This document shows, one piece after another, positions 27,872-36,139 of a stretch of 64,000 nt of DNA. Each line of letters begins with the position of its first letter. Position 1 is the first letter of the stretch. Location of the stretch: assembly GCA_023838465.1 (NCBI GenBank), contig JAIVEQ010000013.1:1-64000 (forward strand). The letters are read 5' to 3'. This stretch comes from Candidatus Thiodiazotropha sp. GTDB taxonomy: Bacteria; Pseudomonadota; Gammaproteobacteria; Chromatiales; Chromatiaceae. A program made the position numbers and the translations under genes. The notes below the pieces were generated by a model that had not been told where the DNA came from, searched no databases, and saw only the letters and a list, made by a program, of their open reading frames with translations.

Positions 27872-28756
27872 ATGTACAGGATCAAAAGGCTTTTTATCAT
27901 TGCAACTATGGTCGCTTCTCTTGCAGTACAGACATTGGCAATTGCCGAGGAAGGGGAGTCAGCACTCGATCGGATACGTGAACGTGGTGTTTTGGAAGTT
28001 GCCGTCTACACCAATTTCCCTCCATTCTCCTATCGTGACGAAAAGGGTAGGATCGTTGGTATTGATGCGGATATAGCGCGAGCTATTGCAAAAAGTCTTG
28101 GTGTGGCTGCAGCTATCAGATCGGTAGGTGCTGATGAATCCATGGGAGATGATTTACGTAATAATGTCTGGAAAGGCCACTACCTGGGTGGTGGTGTTGC
28201 CGATGTAATGTTGCACGTTCCCTATGATGCTGCCTTTGCCAAAGAGAATGACCGGGTGATCTTTGTCGCGCCATACTATCGGGAACAGGTTGTGGTCGCC
28301 GTTGAGAAGGGTCAGGGTGCAAACCTTGATCCACTCGAATACTTTAGTCGTGAGAAGGTCGGTGTCGAGTTGGATACCTTAACCGATTTCTATCTTTTAA
28401 CCGCCTACAATGGACAGATTCGAAATCAGGTTGTTCACTTTCCAAATATTGGCAAAGCAGTTGTAGCCTTGAAAAAAGGAGATCTGGCAGGCGTCGCAGG
28501 ACCTCGTAGTGAGATAGAATTTGCACTTGCTGATAACTACACAGACTATGCTGTAGGTCCAGTACAGATGCCGGGTCTGCGCAATAGCGGTTGGGATCTT
28601 GGTGTTGCCGTCAAACAGGGCAATGATGCACTGGCACAAGCGGTCGAAAAAGCCATGACAGAACTTCGACAAAAAGGTTCATTGAATGAGATCTTCGCCC
28701 AATACCACTCCACCTATCAACTACCGAGTCGTTTAAGACTTGCTAAGGTTGAGTAG
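27872..28756 (+). CDS. Quinoprotein dehydrogenase-associated periplasmic binding protein
   Basis: This 294-residue protein has a signal peptide (ends near AIAEEG) and a SBP_bac_3-like fold beginning DRIRERGVLEVAVYTNFPPFSYRDEKGRIVGIDADIARAIAKSLG. It corresponds to the putative ABC substrate-binding family tied to PQQ dehydrogenases (XoxJ-like). No cognate permease lies next to it. XoxJ-type proteins are proposed to help activate or assemble the dehydrogenase rather than to transport. It is 27 bases downstream of pedF and in the same operon. Confidence 0.87.
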   Translation: MYRIKRLFIIATMVASLAVQTLAIAEEGESALDRIRERGVLEVAVYTNFPPFSYRDEKGRIVGIDADIARAIAKSLGVAAAIRSVGADESMGDDLRNNVWKGHYLGGGVADVMLHVPYDAAFAKENDRVIFVAPYYREQVVVAVEKGQGANLDPLEYFSREKVGVELDTLTDFYLLTAYNGQIRNQVVHFPNIGKAVVALKKGDLAGVAGPRSEIEFALADNYTDYAVGPVQMPGLRNSGWDLGVAVKQGNDALAQAVEKAMTELRQKGSLNEIFAQYHSTYQLPSRLRLAKVE

Positions 28757-28757
28757 A

Positions 28758-29369
28758 ATGAACGACTCACACAACGTAACTGATAAGAGGCGTGGTATCT
28801 ATTGGCTAGGCAACGCACTACTGTTGTATTTAGTGGCGATGGGAGGTTATGCAGTTGCGGATAGTAACAACTACCGCATACTTTCTGTTGATCAGCAGGG
28901 AGAATACAGGGAGCTCGGAAGTATCGAACTAATTGATCAAGGTGATAGTCAAAACTATCACATCGACTGGGAAGATACGCAGTTTGATAATCATTTTCTC
29001 TCTATGCGACCCTTTAAGTGTTTGCCTCATCCCACTCAATTGATCTGCCACCTACCATACCCTTATAAAATACATCGTAAGATAAGCAACGATGATCTGA
29101 CTGATCTGGAATATGACATGCTGTTTCTGCATAAATCGCCGCAAGAGTATGGTATCAATGCCTGGAACGGACTCTATTTCAAATTCACACGACGTGACAA
29201 TGGATTTGAGGGGGACTTGAAAGAAACTGATTTGAATGTGCTTCAGGCACCACCTGAGGGGGGTGATCTTCGTCCTATCGATCCCAATGAATTGTACGAG
29301 GCATCTGATAAGCACTGGCTACGACGCATTATTATTGAAAGGATTATGCCAATTGGAGATGCATCATGA
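28758..29369 (+). CDS. Secreted protein of the quinoprotein operon, function unknown
   Basis: The chosen start is ATG 28758 (MNDSHNVTDKRR), one base after the preceding stop; a TTG start 18 bases earlier is possible. The 203 residues contain one hydrophobic segment (about 17-36, ending GYAVADS), a signal peptide or anchor, then a mainly beta periplasmic domain. Three Cys lie close together (KCLPHPTQLICHLPY), plus an acidic C-terminal half. I do not recognise a family. Its tight position between the binding protein and the SoxYZ-like carrier (4-base overlap) ties it to the same process. Confidence 0.7.
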   Translation: MNDSHNVTDKRRGIYWLGNALLLYLVAMGGYAVADSNNYRILSVDQQGEYRELGSIELIDQGDSQNYHIDWEDTQFDNHFLSMRPFKCLPHPTQLICHLPYPYKIHRKISNDDLTDLEYDMLFLHKSPQEYGINAWNGLYFKFTRRDNGFEGDLKETDLNVLQAPPEGGDLRPIDPNELYEASDKHWLRRIIIERIMPIGDAS

Positions 29370-30151
29370 GTAAATTGATAAGCTTTGGCATGCTCTTTAT
29401 CACAGTTTGTTGTCTGACGCCGATCGCACATACAGAAGAGGTGTCGACCGATCCCCTGGATTCAGTGATGTGGAAAGAGATGCAGCGATCACTGTTAGGT
29501 GGTGCGCCAGTTGTATTTGACGATCAGGTGCGCGTATTGGCACCTGGTGACGCTGAAGATTCTATGAATGTTCCTGTGCTGGTGGATGCCACAGCACTCG
29601 GTGAAGTTACCCGTTTGTTGGTTTTTGCTGAGCTCAATCCAATCCATAAGGTACTGGAGATGGAACCACACCAATCCAAGCCTCTGATTGGGTTCCGTAT
29701 CAAGGTCCAACAGGCCACGCCAGTTCGGGCGGCAGCACTTACTCCAGACGGACAATGGCATGTGGGTGGCCACATTGTAGAGGCTGCGGGTGGTGGCTGT
29801 ACCGCACCCAGTCTCAGTAGCGACAATGAAGATTGGGCCAGTAGAATGGGGGAGGTGAGTGGTCGACTCTGGCCTGGAGATCAATCAACTCGACTACGTA
29901 TGCGTATCATGCATCCTATGGATACAGGCTTGGTATCAGGTATCCCTGCATTTTTCATTAATCGATTGGAGCTGCAGGATAATTCCGGTGACCTACTGAC
30001 ACGTCTTTTTTTGTTCGAGCCTGTTTCCGAGAATCCTGTTATCACCCTGGATCTGCCAAAGCTGGATGCGGTAACGGTTCGGGGAGAAGATAATAATGGA
30101 AATCCTGTTCAGGCGCGGGTATTGGCAGGCTTGAGTGGTGAAGAGAAATGA
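29366..30151 (+). CDS. Quinoprotein-associated SoxYZ-like carrier protein
   Basis: This 261-residue protein has a signal peptide (ends near AHTEE), a SoxY-like domain (about 30-150) ending in a carrier motif GGGCTAP with Cys145, and a fused SoxZ-like domain (about 155-260). In thiosulfate oxidation SoxY carries the substrate on the Cys of a C-terminal GGCGG. Here the Cys is internal because SoxZ is fused behind it, which is characteristic of the SoxYZ-like family found with PQQ dehydrogenases. What it carries is unknown. ATGA overlap upstream and a 4-base overlap with the hydrolase gene downstream. Confidence 0.9.
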   Translation: MSKLISFGMLFITVCCLTPIAHTEEVSTDPLDSVMWKEMQRSLLGGAPVVFDDQVRVLAPGDAEDSMNVPVLVDATALGEVTRLLVFAELNPIHKVLEMEPHQSKPLIGFRIKVQQATPVRAAALTPDGQWHVGGHIVEAAGGGCTAPSLSSDNEDWASRMGEVSGRLWPGDQSTRLRMRIMHPMDTGLVSGIPAFFINRLELQDNSGDLLTRLFLFEPVSENPVITLDLPKLDAVTVRGEDNNGNPVQARVLAGLSGEEK

Positions 30152-31095
30152 TGTCAGTCACCCAACTGCTTCTCTTCATTGTTGTCATGGTTATGATCTC
30201 TCCTGCCTGGGGAGCTAAGGACTACGGCCTGACACCCAAAGAGATTGCACCCGGTACTTATGTTCTACTTGGACAGAATGAGCATTTTAACTTCCGCAAT
30301 GGTGGCAATATTGTCAATACCGGATTCATTATTACCGAGAAAGGGGTTATTGTCATTGATACAGGGCCGTCTCGACTGTATGGGGAGCAACTGCGAACAG
30401 CGATAGGAAAAATAACGGATCAACCGATTGTCAAAGTCTTTAACACACATCTGCATCCTGATCATATTCTGGGCAATCAGGCATTTGAGGATATTCAGAT
30501 TGCTGCCTTGCCGAGTACCATCGAAGGTATACGTGAACAAGGTGAACTGTTCAACGACAGTATGTACCGCTTGGCGGGTGCTTGGATGGCAGGTACCCGT
30601 GTTGTTTTGCCAACCCAAATAGTGAAACCCGGTGTTGTTGAAATGGGCGGCCATCGTCTACGACTTTTTGAGATGGACGGTCATTCCCATGCTGATCTGG
30701 TCATATTGGATGAAACAACGGGTGTACTGTTTGCAGCAGATGTTGTTTTTCATGGGCGTACACCCACTACTCCCCATGCTGATGTAGCTCACTGGATGCA
30801 GGCATTGGATACAGTCTCTTCCCTGAAATTCAAGTTACTGGTACCTGGACATGGTCATGTTGTATCGGACTCATTACCCATTGTTCAGACACGTGAATAT
30901 CTGCAATGGCTCATTGACAGACTGAGCCAAGCTGCAGAGACAGGTCAGACAATGGCGGAACTACTGCAATCTGATGCACCTTCATCGATTGCAAATCTTG
31001 CGGTCTTTCGTGAAGAGTATCAACGTTCGGTTGTCCATCTGTTTCCCGATATTGAGGCAAAGGCCTTGAGCCGGGGCAGGGTTGAGCAGGACTGA
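30148..31095 (+). CDS. Quinoprotein relay system zinc metallohydrolase (SoxH-like)
   Basis: This 315-residue metallo-beta-lactamase-fold protein has a signal peptide (ends near AWGAKD). The metal motif is HLHPDH at residues 101-106, with later ligands in GHSHADLVI and LVPGHGHVV and the Asp in LFAADVVFHG. SoxH-like members sit beside SoxYZ-like carriers in quinoprotein operons, and hydrolysis of a carrier-bound thioester or similar adduct has been suggested. The true substrate is unknown. Coupled by overlap to the carrier gene. Confidence 0.9.
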   Translation: MMSVTQLLLFIVVMVMISPAWGAKDYGLTPKEIAPGTYVLLGQNEHFNFRNGGNIVNTGFIITEKGVIVIDTGPSRLYGEQLRTAIGKITDQPIVKVFNTHLHPDHILGNQAFEDIQIAALPSTIEGIREQGELFNDSMYRLAGAWMAGTRVVLPTQIVKPGVVEMGGHRLRLFEMDGHSHADLVILDETTGVLFAADVVFHGRTPTTPHADVAHWMQALDTVSSLKFKLLVPGHGHVVSDSLPIVQTREYLQWLIDRLSQAAETGQTMAELLQSDAPSSIANLAVFREEYQRSVVHLFPDIEAKALSRGRVEQD

Positions 31096-31101
31096 TGCTG
31101 T

Positions 31102-32145
31102 GTGATGGGTAGGTCGATCGCAAGTGCAATGGTTTGTTTGATCTTTCTGCTGTTGCCCATTGCACTCAATGCGAATGACAAAAAACTGTTCTCAGCTGAA
31201 GGTTATCGTATCGCACGCTATCGTGCCGCACTGCCTGAAACACCACCTGTCGGAGAACGAGTTGACACAAAGCAGCTTGTCGCGCTGATCCGCACAAAAA
31301 ATCCATTAATGCTGGATGTTCAAGCGATAACGATTCGTCCTGAATCTGAAGAGTTCGGCATTGCCTGGTTGCCAAGCAAACAGCGGTGGCATATCCCCGG
31401 AAGTAGATGGTTGCCGAATGTCGGGTATGGTCAACTCACCCAACGTATGATGGCCTATTTTGAAAGTAATTTGGCGCGTCTGACTGATGGCAATAAGGAG
31501 CGACCGTTGGTCTTCTATTGTGTGGTGGATTGTTGGATGTCATGGAATGCGGTCAAACGGGCCGATGACTTTGGGTATCACAATTTGTATTGGTATCCGG
31601 AAGGAAGTGATGGTTGGGATGAAGCGGGACTTGAGCTGGTACCCGGCCATCCCATTCCCTTGCCAAACATGACAGGGCTTGAGGATTGCCAGACAGGTAG
31701 CGAAACAGCATTCTTTGACTGCTTGGATGACGATCTGACCATCGCTACGAATAAACTACATGTTGAGTCTGCGTTAAAAGGCCTGATGTTGTTCTTTGAA
31801 ACAGACGACTGTCCCTTTTGTCGTCGCATGCGAAAGGGCGTGTTGAGAGACCTCGACCTGATTCGTCACTTCCGGAAAGATTTTCTTTCATTCTCATTGG
31901 ATCTCGATAATGAGTCGCCTCTCATTGAGCCGGATGGTTCAAAAACAACGATGATGGCCTATTCTCGGGAGTTTCATAGAGTGGTACGTACACCAACAAT
32001 GATTTTCCTGGGAAGAGATGGTGAAGAGCTACACCGTCATAGCGGTATTATTGTTGATCAACGTGTTTTGCGTGCTCTTGCCGACTATGTTGCAGGTGCA
32101 CATTACGAACAGATTGGCTTCCGTGAATTTGTCGATAAACGCTGA
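31102..32145 (+). CDS. Rhodanese-like CxxxCW protein fused to a thioredoxin-like domain
   Basis: The start is GTG 31102 or ATG 31105; residue numbers follow the GTG. The protein of about 347 residues has a signal peptide (ends near ALNAND). The first domain (about 35-185) resembles the rhodanese-like family tied to PQQ catabolism, with Cys140-VVD-Cys144-Trp145 followed by MSWNAVKRA. The second domain (about 222-335) is thioredoxin-like with a CPFC active site at 237-240 in FFETDDCPFCRRM and a cis-Pro segment RTPTMIFLG. Both activities in one periplasmic chain suggest a relay of sulfur or disulfide chemistry, perhaps serving the SoxYZ-like carrier or the dehydrogenase disulfide. Last gene of the operon. 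Confidence 0.88.
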   Translation: MMGRSIASAMVCLIFLLLPIALNANDKKLFSAEGYRIARYRAALPETPPVGERVDTKQLVALIRTKNPLMLDVQAITIRPESEEFGIAWLPSKQRWHIPGSRWLPNVGYGQLTQRMMAYFESNLARLTDGNKERPLVFYCVVDCWMSWNAVKRADDFGYHNLYWYPEGSDGWDEAGLELVPGHPIPLPNMTGLEDCQTGSETAFFDCLDDDLTIATNKLHVESALKGLMLFFETDDCPFCRRMRKGVLRDLDLIRHFRKDFLSFSLDLDNESPLIEPDGSKTTMMAYSREFHRVVRTPTMIFLGRDGEELHRHSGIIVDQRVLRALADYVAGAHYEQIGFREFVDKR

Positions 32146-32339
32146 TTCAATAGGCACTTTCCCGGTAGTGATTCCATTCACCAGTTCAGGGACGATATGT
32201 CTGCAAATGAATGTTAATTAACGCACATTTGATAATGAAATCCTCTCACGTGGTATCTCCACTATGAGTTATCAATTCTATACAAATATTATCTTAGATG
32301 TAGGCCTGTTCTTACCCAGTTAATCAGAGGCAAAACTAT

Positions 32340-33041
32340 TCAATACATCAGGTCCTTCAGTTCAAGTAATACATGACCCCCAGCGAACACATCATTGTCA
32401 AGGGGTTCTTCACGCAATAGTTTTACCAGGCCCACACCAGGTGCATACCACTCTGTCGTATTGATCAATATCTCTTCATAGCCACTACTGGCATCTGCAT
32501 AGATTGTAAAGTTCGCCTCTCCGTCAACGCGTATGCAGTGTTTAAACTGACCAGCTGGTACAATCACTGTTTCATTCTCAGCAGCTATCTGGAAGGCCAT
32601 CTTGAGGTTCATGCCACGTGTGAGTCGCTCTTCATAGGGATGGATGCGACGCAATACAAAAGGGGATGTGTCGTTACTCCAGCTGGTACCCATTTTATAG
32701 GGATACTTTAAAATCCAGTTCGGTGCATCATCTAACACAGGTTTGCTTTCAACCAGGGTGCGTTTGGCTATACGATAGATCCCGGTTTCATTCTCAGTCA
32801 CATAATAACGTGTGCCATCACTGGTGATCCGTACACTGTTTGGAACTCCATTAATCAACTCTGCTTCACCAATTGAAATTGTAAAATCAGAGTTTTCTAT
32901 GCTATTGGCAACTTCAGTCGTTACCTGATAGTCCCACCGCATACCTGGCTGCATTGGGAAATAGCTCTGAGCGTCGAACTCTGAATTCGAGCACGATTGA
33001 AGAAAAAAGACTAACAGCCCTATCGTAAGAGAAGTTCTCAT
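32340..33041 (-). CDS. Lipoprotein of the ExbB/ExbD-like operon
   Basis: This 233-residue protein begins with a lipoprotein signal whose lipobox LQSC places the lipidated Cys at residue 17. The mature part starts SNSEFDAQSYFPMQPGMRWDYQV and is beta-rich with an ESDFT/TRYYVTENETG pattern. I do not recognise a named family, though the 'FPMQPGMRWDY' opening recurs in bacterial lipoproteins of unknown role. Its start overlaps the upstream gene by 4 bases. It is the last gene of a four-gene leftward operon. Confidence 0.75.
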   Translation of the reverse strand: MRTSLTIGLLVFFLQSCSNSEFDAQSYFPMQPGMRWDYQVTTEVANSIENSDFTISIGEAELINGVPNSVRITSDGTRYYVTENETGIYRIAKRTLVESKPVLDDAPNWILKYPYKMGTSWSNDTSPFVLRRIHPYEERLTRGMNLKMAFQIAAENETVIVPAGQFKHCIRVDGEANFTIYADASSGYEEILINTTEWYAPGVGLVKLLREEPLDNDVFAGGHVLLELKDLMY

Positions 33042-33553
33042 TTTTCAGGTAGCGCTGGATCGGGCAGGGAGTAGATCTCGATCTTCTCTCTTTTTTCGCC
33101 GAAACGTGTGAAGTCTGTGGGTTTGTCAGACTGATCGTTGGAAACCGTTATACGTCCTAGTTGAATAATGCCATTTCGCATGTTTCTCAGTGCATCGTCT
33201 AAATCAGAATGGAGCGCTTTGCCATAATCCAGTTGGTAGGCGCGAGGTTTATCGGCCGGTTTTCCGCTACCAAGGTCTGATGCCCAGATTGTAATCGAGC
33301 CTGGAGATCCGGTGCTCTTGTCGGGTTCATCGATGACTGAAGCGTGCAGTAGAAAACGCTCGGGAAGATCTATCTTGGCGGGCCAGCCTTGAGCCGACTG
33401 CCACCCCTGGTAACTGACAAAATAGAGTGTTGTTGCCACTAGCAGGATGATGAGTTTGACCAGGAAGGGAAATCGGCTTGCAATCAATGCTGCCGCCACC
33501 AATGCAGCCAAAACAACATATGCAAGTAGCAGCAGAAGTACTGATTCACTCAT
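33038..33553 (-). CDS. Two-helix membrane protein of the ExbB/ExbD-like operon
   Basis: This 171-residue protein has two hydrophobic helices at about 3-25 and 28-47 and then a periplasmic domain of about 120 residues (FLLHASVIDEPDKSTGSPGSITIWASDLGSGKPADKPRAYQLDYGKALHSDL-like content). I do not recognise a family. Overlaps of 4 bases with both neighbours show co-translation with the ExbD-like and lipoprotein genes. Confidence 0.7.
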   Translation of the reverse strand: MSESVLLLLLAYVVLAALVAAALIASRFPFLVKLIILLVATTLYFVSYQGWQSAQGWPAKIDLPERFLLHASVIDEPDKSTGSPGSITIWASDLGSGKPADKPRAYQLDYGKALHSDLDDALRNMRNGIIQLGRITVSNDQSDKPTDFTRFGEKREKIEIYSLPDPALPEK

Positions 33554-34152
33554 ATCTTTCCTACTTGGACAATCGACTTTTCCAGGGTATTGATGTCACT
33601 GACCTGGCCATTGGTACCGATGGTAAACCGTACAGCTGTTTTCTCTTCACCAACACGTTCCAGCATCAGGGTTGCATAGTGCAGCACTTTCAATGCGAGA
33701 TTTACTTCTGCCAGATAGACAGTCACCGGAACAGAATTATGTGTTTTGCTGTTGTAGTAGTGCACATTAATCACATACTCGCCAGGGGGACGACCTCGTA
33801 TGGTTACGATCTCCTGGTTCAATGGATTCTGGATAGTCTGACCATTGATCAACAGGGTATCATTGGTCATACCACGGTCGTCTCTGTCCAGGTACATCAG
33901 ACTCGCCTGGGGGTTCTTGAACCAGATCAGTTGGCCATTGGGACCCTCCATCCATGTATCGATATCATCAGGACTGTTATCAGCCCAGGTCACAGAGATC
34001 AGGAAGTCAGCCTTGGGATTGATGATGCCTGTCTTTGCGGGTGGATTTAAAAACATCAATGCGACCAGGAATAGAAAGGTAAACGCAAGCAGAGCATTAA
34101 ACAGCAGGTCGGTAAATGGATCTGCATCGAATTGACGGGGATTGCGAAACAT
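33550..34152 (-). CDS. ExbD/TolR-like membrane protein with a beta-sandwich periplasmic domain
   Basis: The start ATG 34152 (MFRNPRQFDADPFTD) lies 11 bases after the ExbB-like stop. A longer form from 34248 would overlap that gene heavily. The 200 residues hold one membrane helix (about 16-36) entered by Asp15 in DPFTDLLFNALLAFTFLFL, which aligns with the proton-carrying Asp of ExbD (PLVDVMLVLL). The periplasmic part begins SVTWADNSPDDIDTWMEGPNG, recalling DUF2135/YfaP-type domains rather than the usual ExbD domain. It probably pairs with the ExbB-like protein as a proton-driven stator. Confidence 0.72.
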   Translation of the reverse strand: MFRNPRQFDADPFTDLLFNALLAFTFLFLVALMFLNPPAKTGIINPKADFLISVTWADNSPDDIDTWMEGPNGQLIWFKNPQASLMYLDRDDRGMTNDTLLINGQTIQNPLNQEIVTIRGRPPGEYVINVHYYNSKTHNSVPVTVYLAEVNLALKVLHYATLMLERVGEEKTAVRFTIGTNGQVSDINTLEKSIVQVGKI

Positions 34153-34162
34153 GGCCACGCAT

Positions 34163-34900
34163 TCACTCCCCTTGATCTGTCGCTTTGAACAGCCGTGTTT
34201 CAGTAAACTGTATGGCTTCAGCCACCAGACGATCGGCAGCACGGTCAAGCATCAAGTACTGCATGCCAAGCAACATACTGCAACTGAGTCCCATCAGGGT
34301 TGTATTCAAGGCAACGCCCATACCGGTAGTCATACGCTGCAACAGCCCCTGTATGTCGGATAGGTCAAATGATTCCAGTTCGGCGACCGGGGCGAGCATG
34401 ATCACAAAGCCCACAACTGTGCCAAGCAAGCCCAGTTTTACCAGCAGGCCACAGACAAACCAGCCCACTTCATGTTGGCCTCTTGCCCGTTCCGCCATCA
34501 CCTGAGCAAGCAGTTGTGTGTCGGATCTGTCCTGATTATTTGGATGAGCATCGTGTTTGACAACTACTCCAGATATCAACTGTCCTGACAACGACGTACT
34601 GTTTGGTATTTGATCTGTCCAGCAACGATTGCTGCCTGATCCAGGAGGGTTTGTTGCGATAGACTCAATAATCTGTCCAAGGGCATTCTGCTCATGAGAC
34701 AAAAAAAGACTTCGTGTTGCGCAATGGCCAGTGGCAATGAGAAATAGTAATAAGATAATCAGCGTAATATGAGTAGGATCAGATATCAAAACCCTTTGCA
34801 GCAGGCCCTGATCCCAAAATAACCAGGTGATGAAAGCCAACAACCCGAACAACAGTAACCACTGAAGAAACAGTCCATAGGTTGTTTGGGGTTGACGCAA
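34163..34900 (-). CDS. MotA/TolQ/ExbB-family proton channel protein
   Basis: This 245-residue membrane protein has N-terminal hydrophobic helices at about 10-28 and 42-60. The family core follows: LLVKLGLLGTVVGFVIMLAPVAELESFDLSDIQGLLQRMTTGMGVALNTTLMGLSCSMLLGMQYL, with helices at about 145-168 and 190-215. The core Thr/Gly pattern (GTVVGF, GVALNTTLMGL) is diagnostic. It is first in the four-gene operon and has a sigma-54 promoter 57 bases upstream. Position inside the alcohol-oxidation regulon suggests it energises a pathway step at the outer membrane, for example receptor-driven uptake (inference). Confidence 0.85.
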   Translation of the reverse strand: MRQPQTTYGLFLQWLLLFGLLAFITWLFWDQGLLQRVLISDPTHITLIILLLFLIATGHCATRSLFLSHEQNALGQIIESIATNPPGSGSNRCWTDQIPNSTSLSGQLISGVVVKHDAHPNNQDRSDTQLLAQVMAERARGQHEVGWFVCGLLVKLGLLGTVVGFVIMLAPVAELESFDLSDIQGLLQRMTTGMGVALNTTLMGLSCSMLLGMQYLMLDRAADRLVAEAIQFTETRLFKATDQGE

Positions 34901-34956
34901 ATTAATCTTCTCGTTATTTATTCTGTTTAAATCTAGTACAACTAGTGGTGATATAA

Positions 34957-34972
34957 AGCATAGTCTGTGCCA
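34957..34972 (-). promoter_or_regulatory. Sigma-54 promoter of the ExbB/ExbD-like operon
   Basis: On the reverse strand TGGCACAGACTATGCT has a full TGGCA -24 element, GG-N10-GC spacing and a TGCT -12 end. Predicted start is near 34946, 46 bases before ATG 34900. Confidence 0.72.
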
Positions 34973-35022
34973 ATAGAGTGCGCTACTGAGTCAGCTTCAG
35001 TCTCCTTAAGGTTGGATGGGAC

Positions 35023-35128
35023 TGTTTCATTTATGGGGCATTGACTGCGAATATTGAACAATGCAGGTTGGGTTGCCAATCAGTCTCATTCTAATGATCA
35101 TCTCACAATACCCCGCATAATTATTGTG
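35023..35128. promoter_or_regulatory. Shared candidate activator sites between divergent sigma-54 promoters
   Basis: TGTTTCATTTATGGGGCA (35023-35040) matches 13 of 18 positions of the element at 23251. A separate inverted repeat, CACAATA-N11-TATTGTG, spans 35104-35128. Both lie between the leftward promoter at 34957 and the rightward one at 35186, at distances of about 50-165 bases, so either could serve both. The remainder of 34901-35346 shows no gene. Confidence 0.4.
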
Positions 35129-35185
35129 TGGGTTGGGGTTTAGGAAAAAGCAATACAAAAATTAATGGATATTGGCATGGAAGAT

Positions 35186-35201
35186 AGGCACAGTTGTTGC
35201 T
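35186..35201 (+). promoter_or_regulatory. Sigma-54 promoter of the cytochrome/pqqBCD operon
   Basis: AGGCACAGTTGTTGCT: GGCAC -24 core, exactly 10 bases between GG and GC, and a perfect TTGCT. Predicted start is near 35213, about 135 bases before the cytochrome ATG. Confidence 0.72.
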
Positions 35202-35346
35202 AATACTTGTTAAAGTACACGAATGTACTGTGTAGTAAGATGTTTAACTGGCTGAATAATATGTTCAGGTCTGTTATCTGGCTATGATCAGAAAAAACAC
35301 TAATTACCAGAACAAACACCGGCTTTATACCAACCAGGGGAGATTC

Positions 35347-36084
35347 ATGATGGCAAGGCTGAAGTTGTCTTTTAGCGGCATTATTACAGCAGTCCTTATC
35401 TTAGTGGCATCTGTCAGTCATGCGAAGGATGAGGAGATGTTGGCACTTGCCAATGCTTCCGGCTGTTTCATATGTCACTTGGTAGCACCTGTTTCGACAG
35501 ACGATTTACCGCTAGCCCCCAGCTATCAGGAAATTGCAATACGTTATAAAAAAGATACTGATGTGTTCAACCGTTTACTTGACCGTGTCATGCATGGAAC
35601 GGTCTATCAGGATCAGGCCTGGAGCGGTAAGGTCGGTATGAGATTTATGCCACCGAATGTCAATATCTCGCGTGATACAGCCGCGGTGCTGGTCAACTGG
35701 ATACTGAATCTGGATATCGATCCGGCATTGGCGAAAAGACTGCTACATCATGACAGAATGCTGACACTGTCCACTGTGAGTGGCTGTACAATCTGTCATC
35801 GTATGGATCCTGTCACAGAACTGCGTGTTGTCCCTCTTGCCCCTTCATTCAGGGAAATTGCCGCTCGTTATGAGAATAGAGCAAACAGCCCGCATAAACT
35901 CCTCGACTCCGTGGAAAATGGTACCCAGGATAATCAGAAAGTTTGGCATAACGTCAATATGCAATTTATGCCACCCAATGTAGCGTTGAAAAAAGAGGAT
36001 GCAACCGATCTGGTACATTGGATTTTATCGCTTGATACCAAGGGTATTCCTACCTATGTCGAACCTCCGGCAGGCAAGCAGTGA
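35347..36084 (+). CDS. Di-heme cytochrome c with two tandem domains
   Basis: The start ATG 35347 follows GGGGAG; an earlier ATG at 35284 has no ribosome site and would mask the signal peptide (ends near SVSHAKD). The 245 residues contain two similar halves of about 95-100 residues, each with SGCxxCH, an LAPS(Y/F)xEIAxRY stretch, an axial-Met FMPPNV segment and a closing (L/V)xWILxLD. This looks like an internal duplication. It is a soluble periplasmic electron carrier. It is first in an operon with pqqB, pqqC and pqqD, which points to electron transfer from the quinoprotein. Confidence 0.85.
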   Translation: MMARLKLSFSGIITAVLILVASVSHAKDEEMLALANASGCFICHLVAPVSTDDLPLAPSYQEIAIRYKKDTDVFNRLLDRVMHGTVYQDQAWSGKVGMRFMPPNVNISRDTAAVLVNWILNLDIDPALAKRLLHHDRMLTLSTVSGCTICHRMDPVTELRVVPLAPSFREIAARYENRANSPHKLLDSVENGTQDNQKVWHNVNMQFMPPNVALKKEDATDLVHWILSLDTKGIPTYVEPPAGKQ

Positions 36085-36139
36085 TATCGACTAACAGGGA
36101 TTCCAACCTGATCTCATACAACATGAATGGTTTAGGTCA

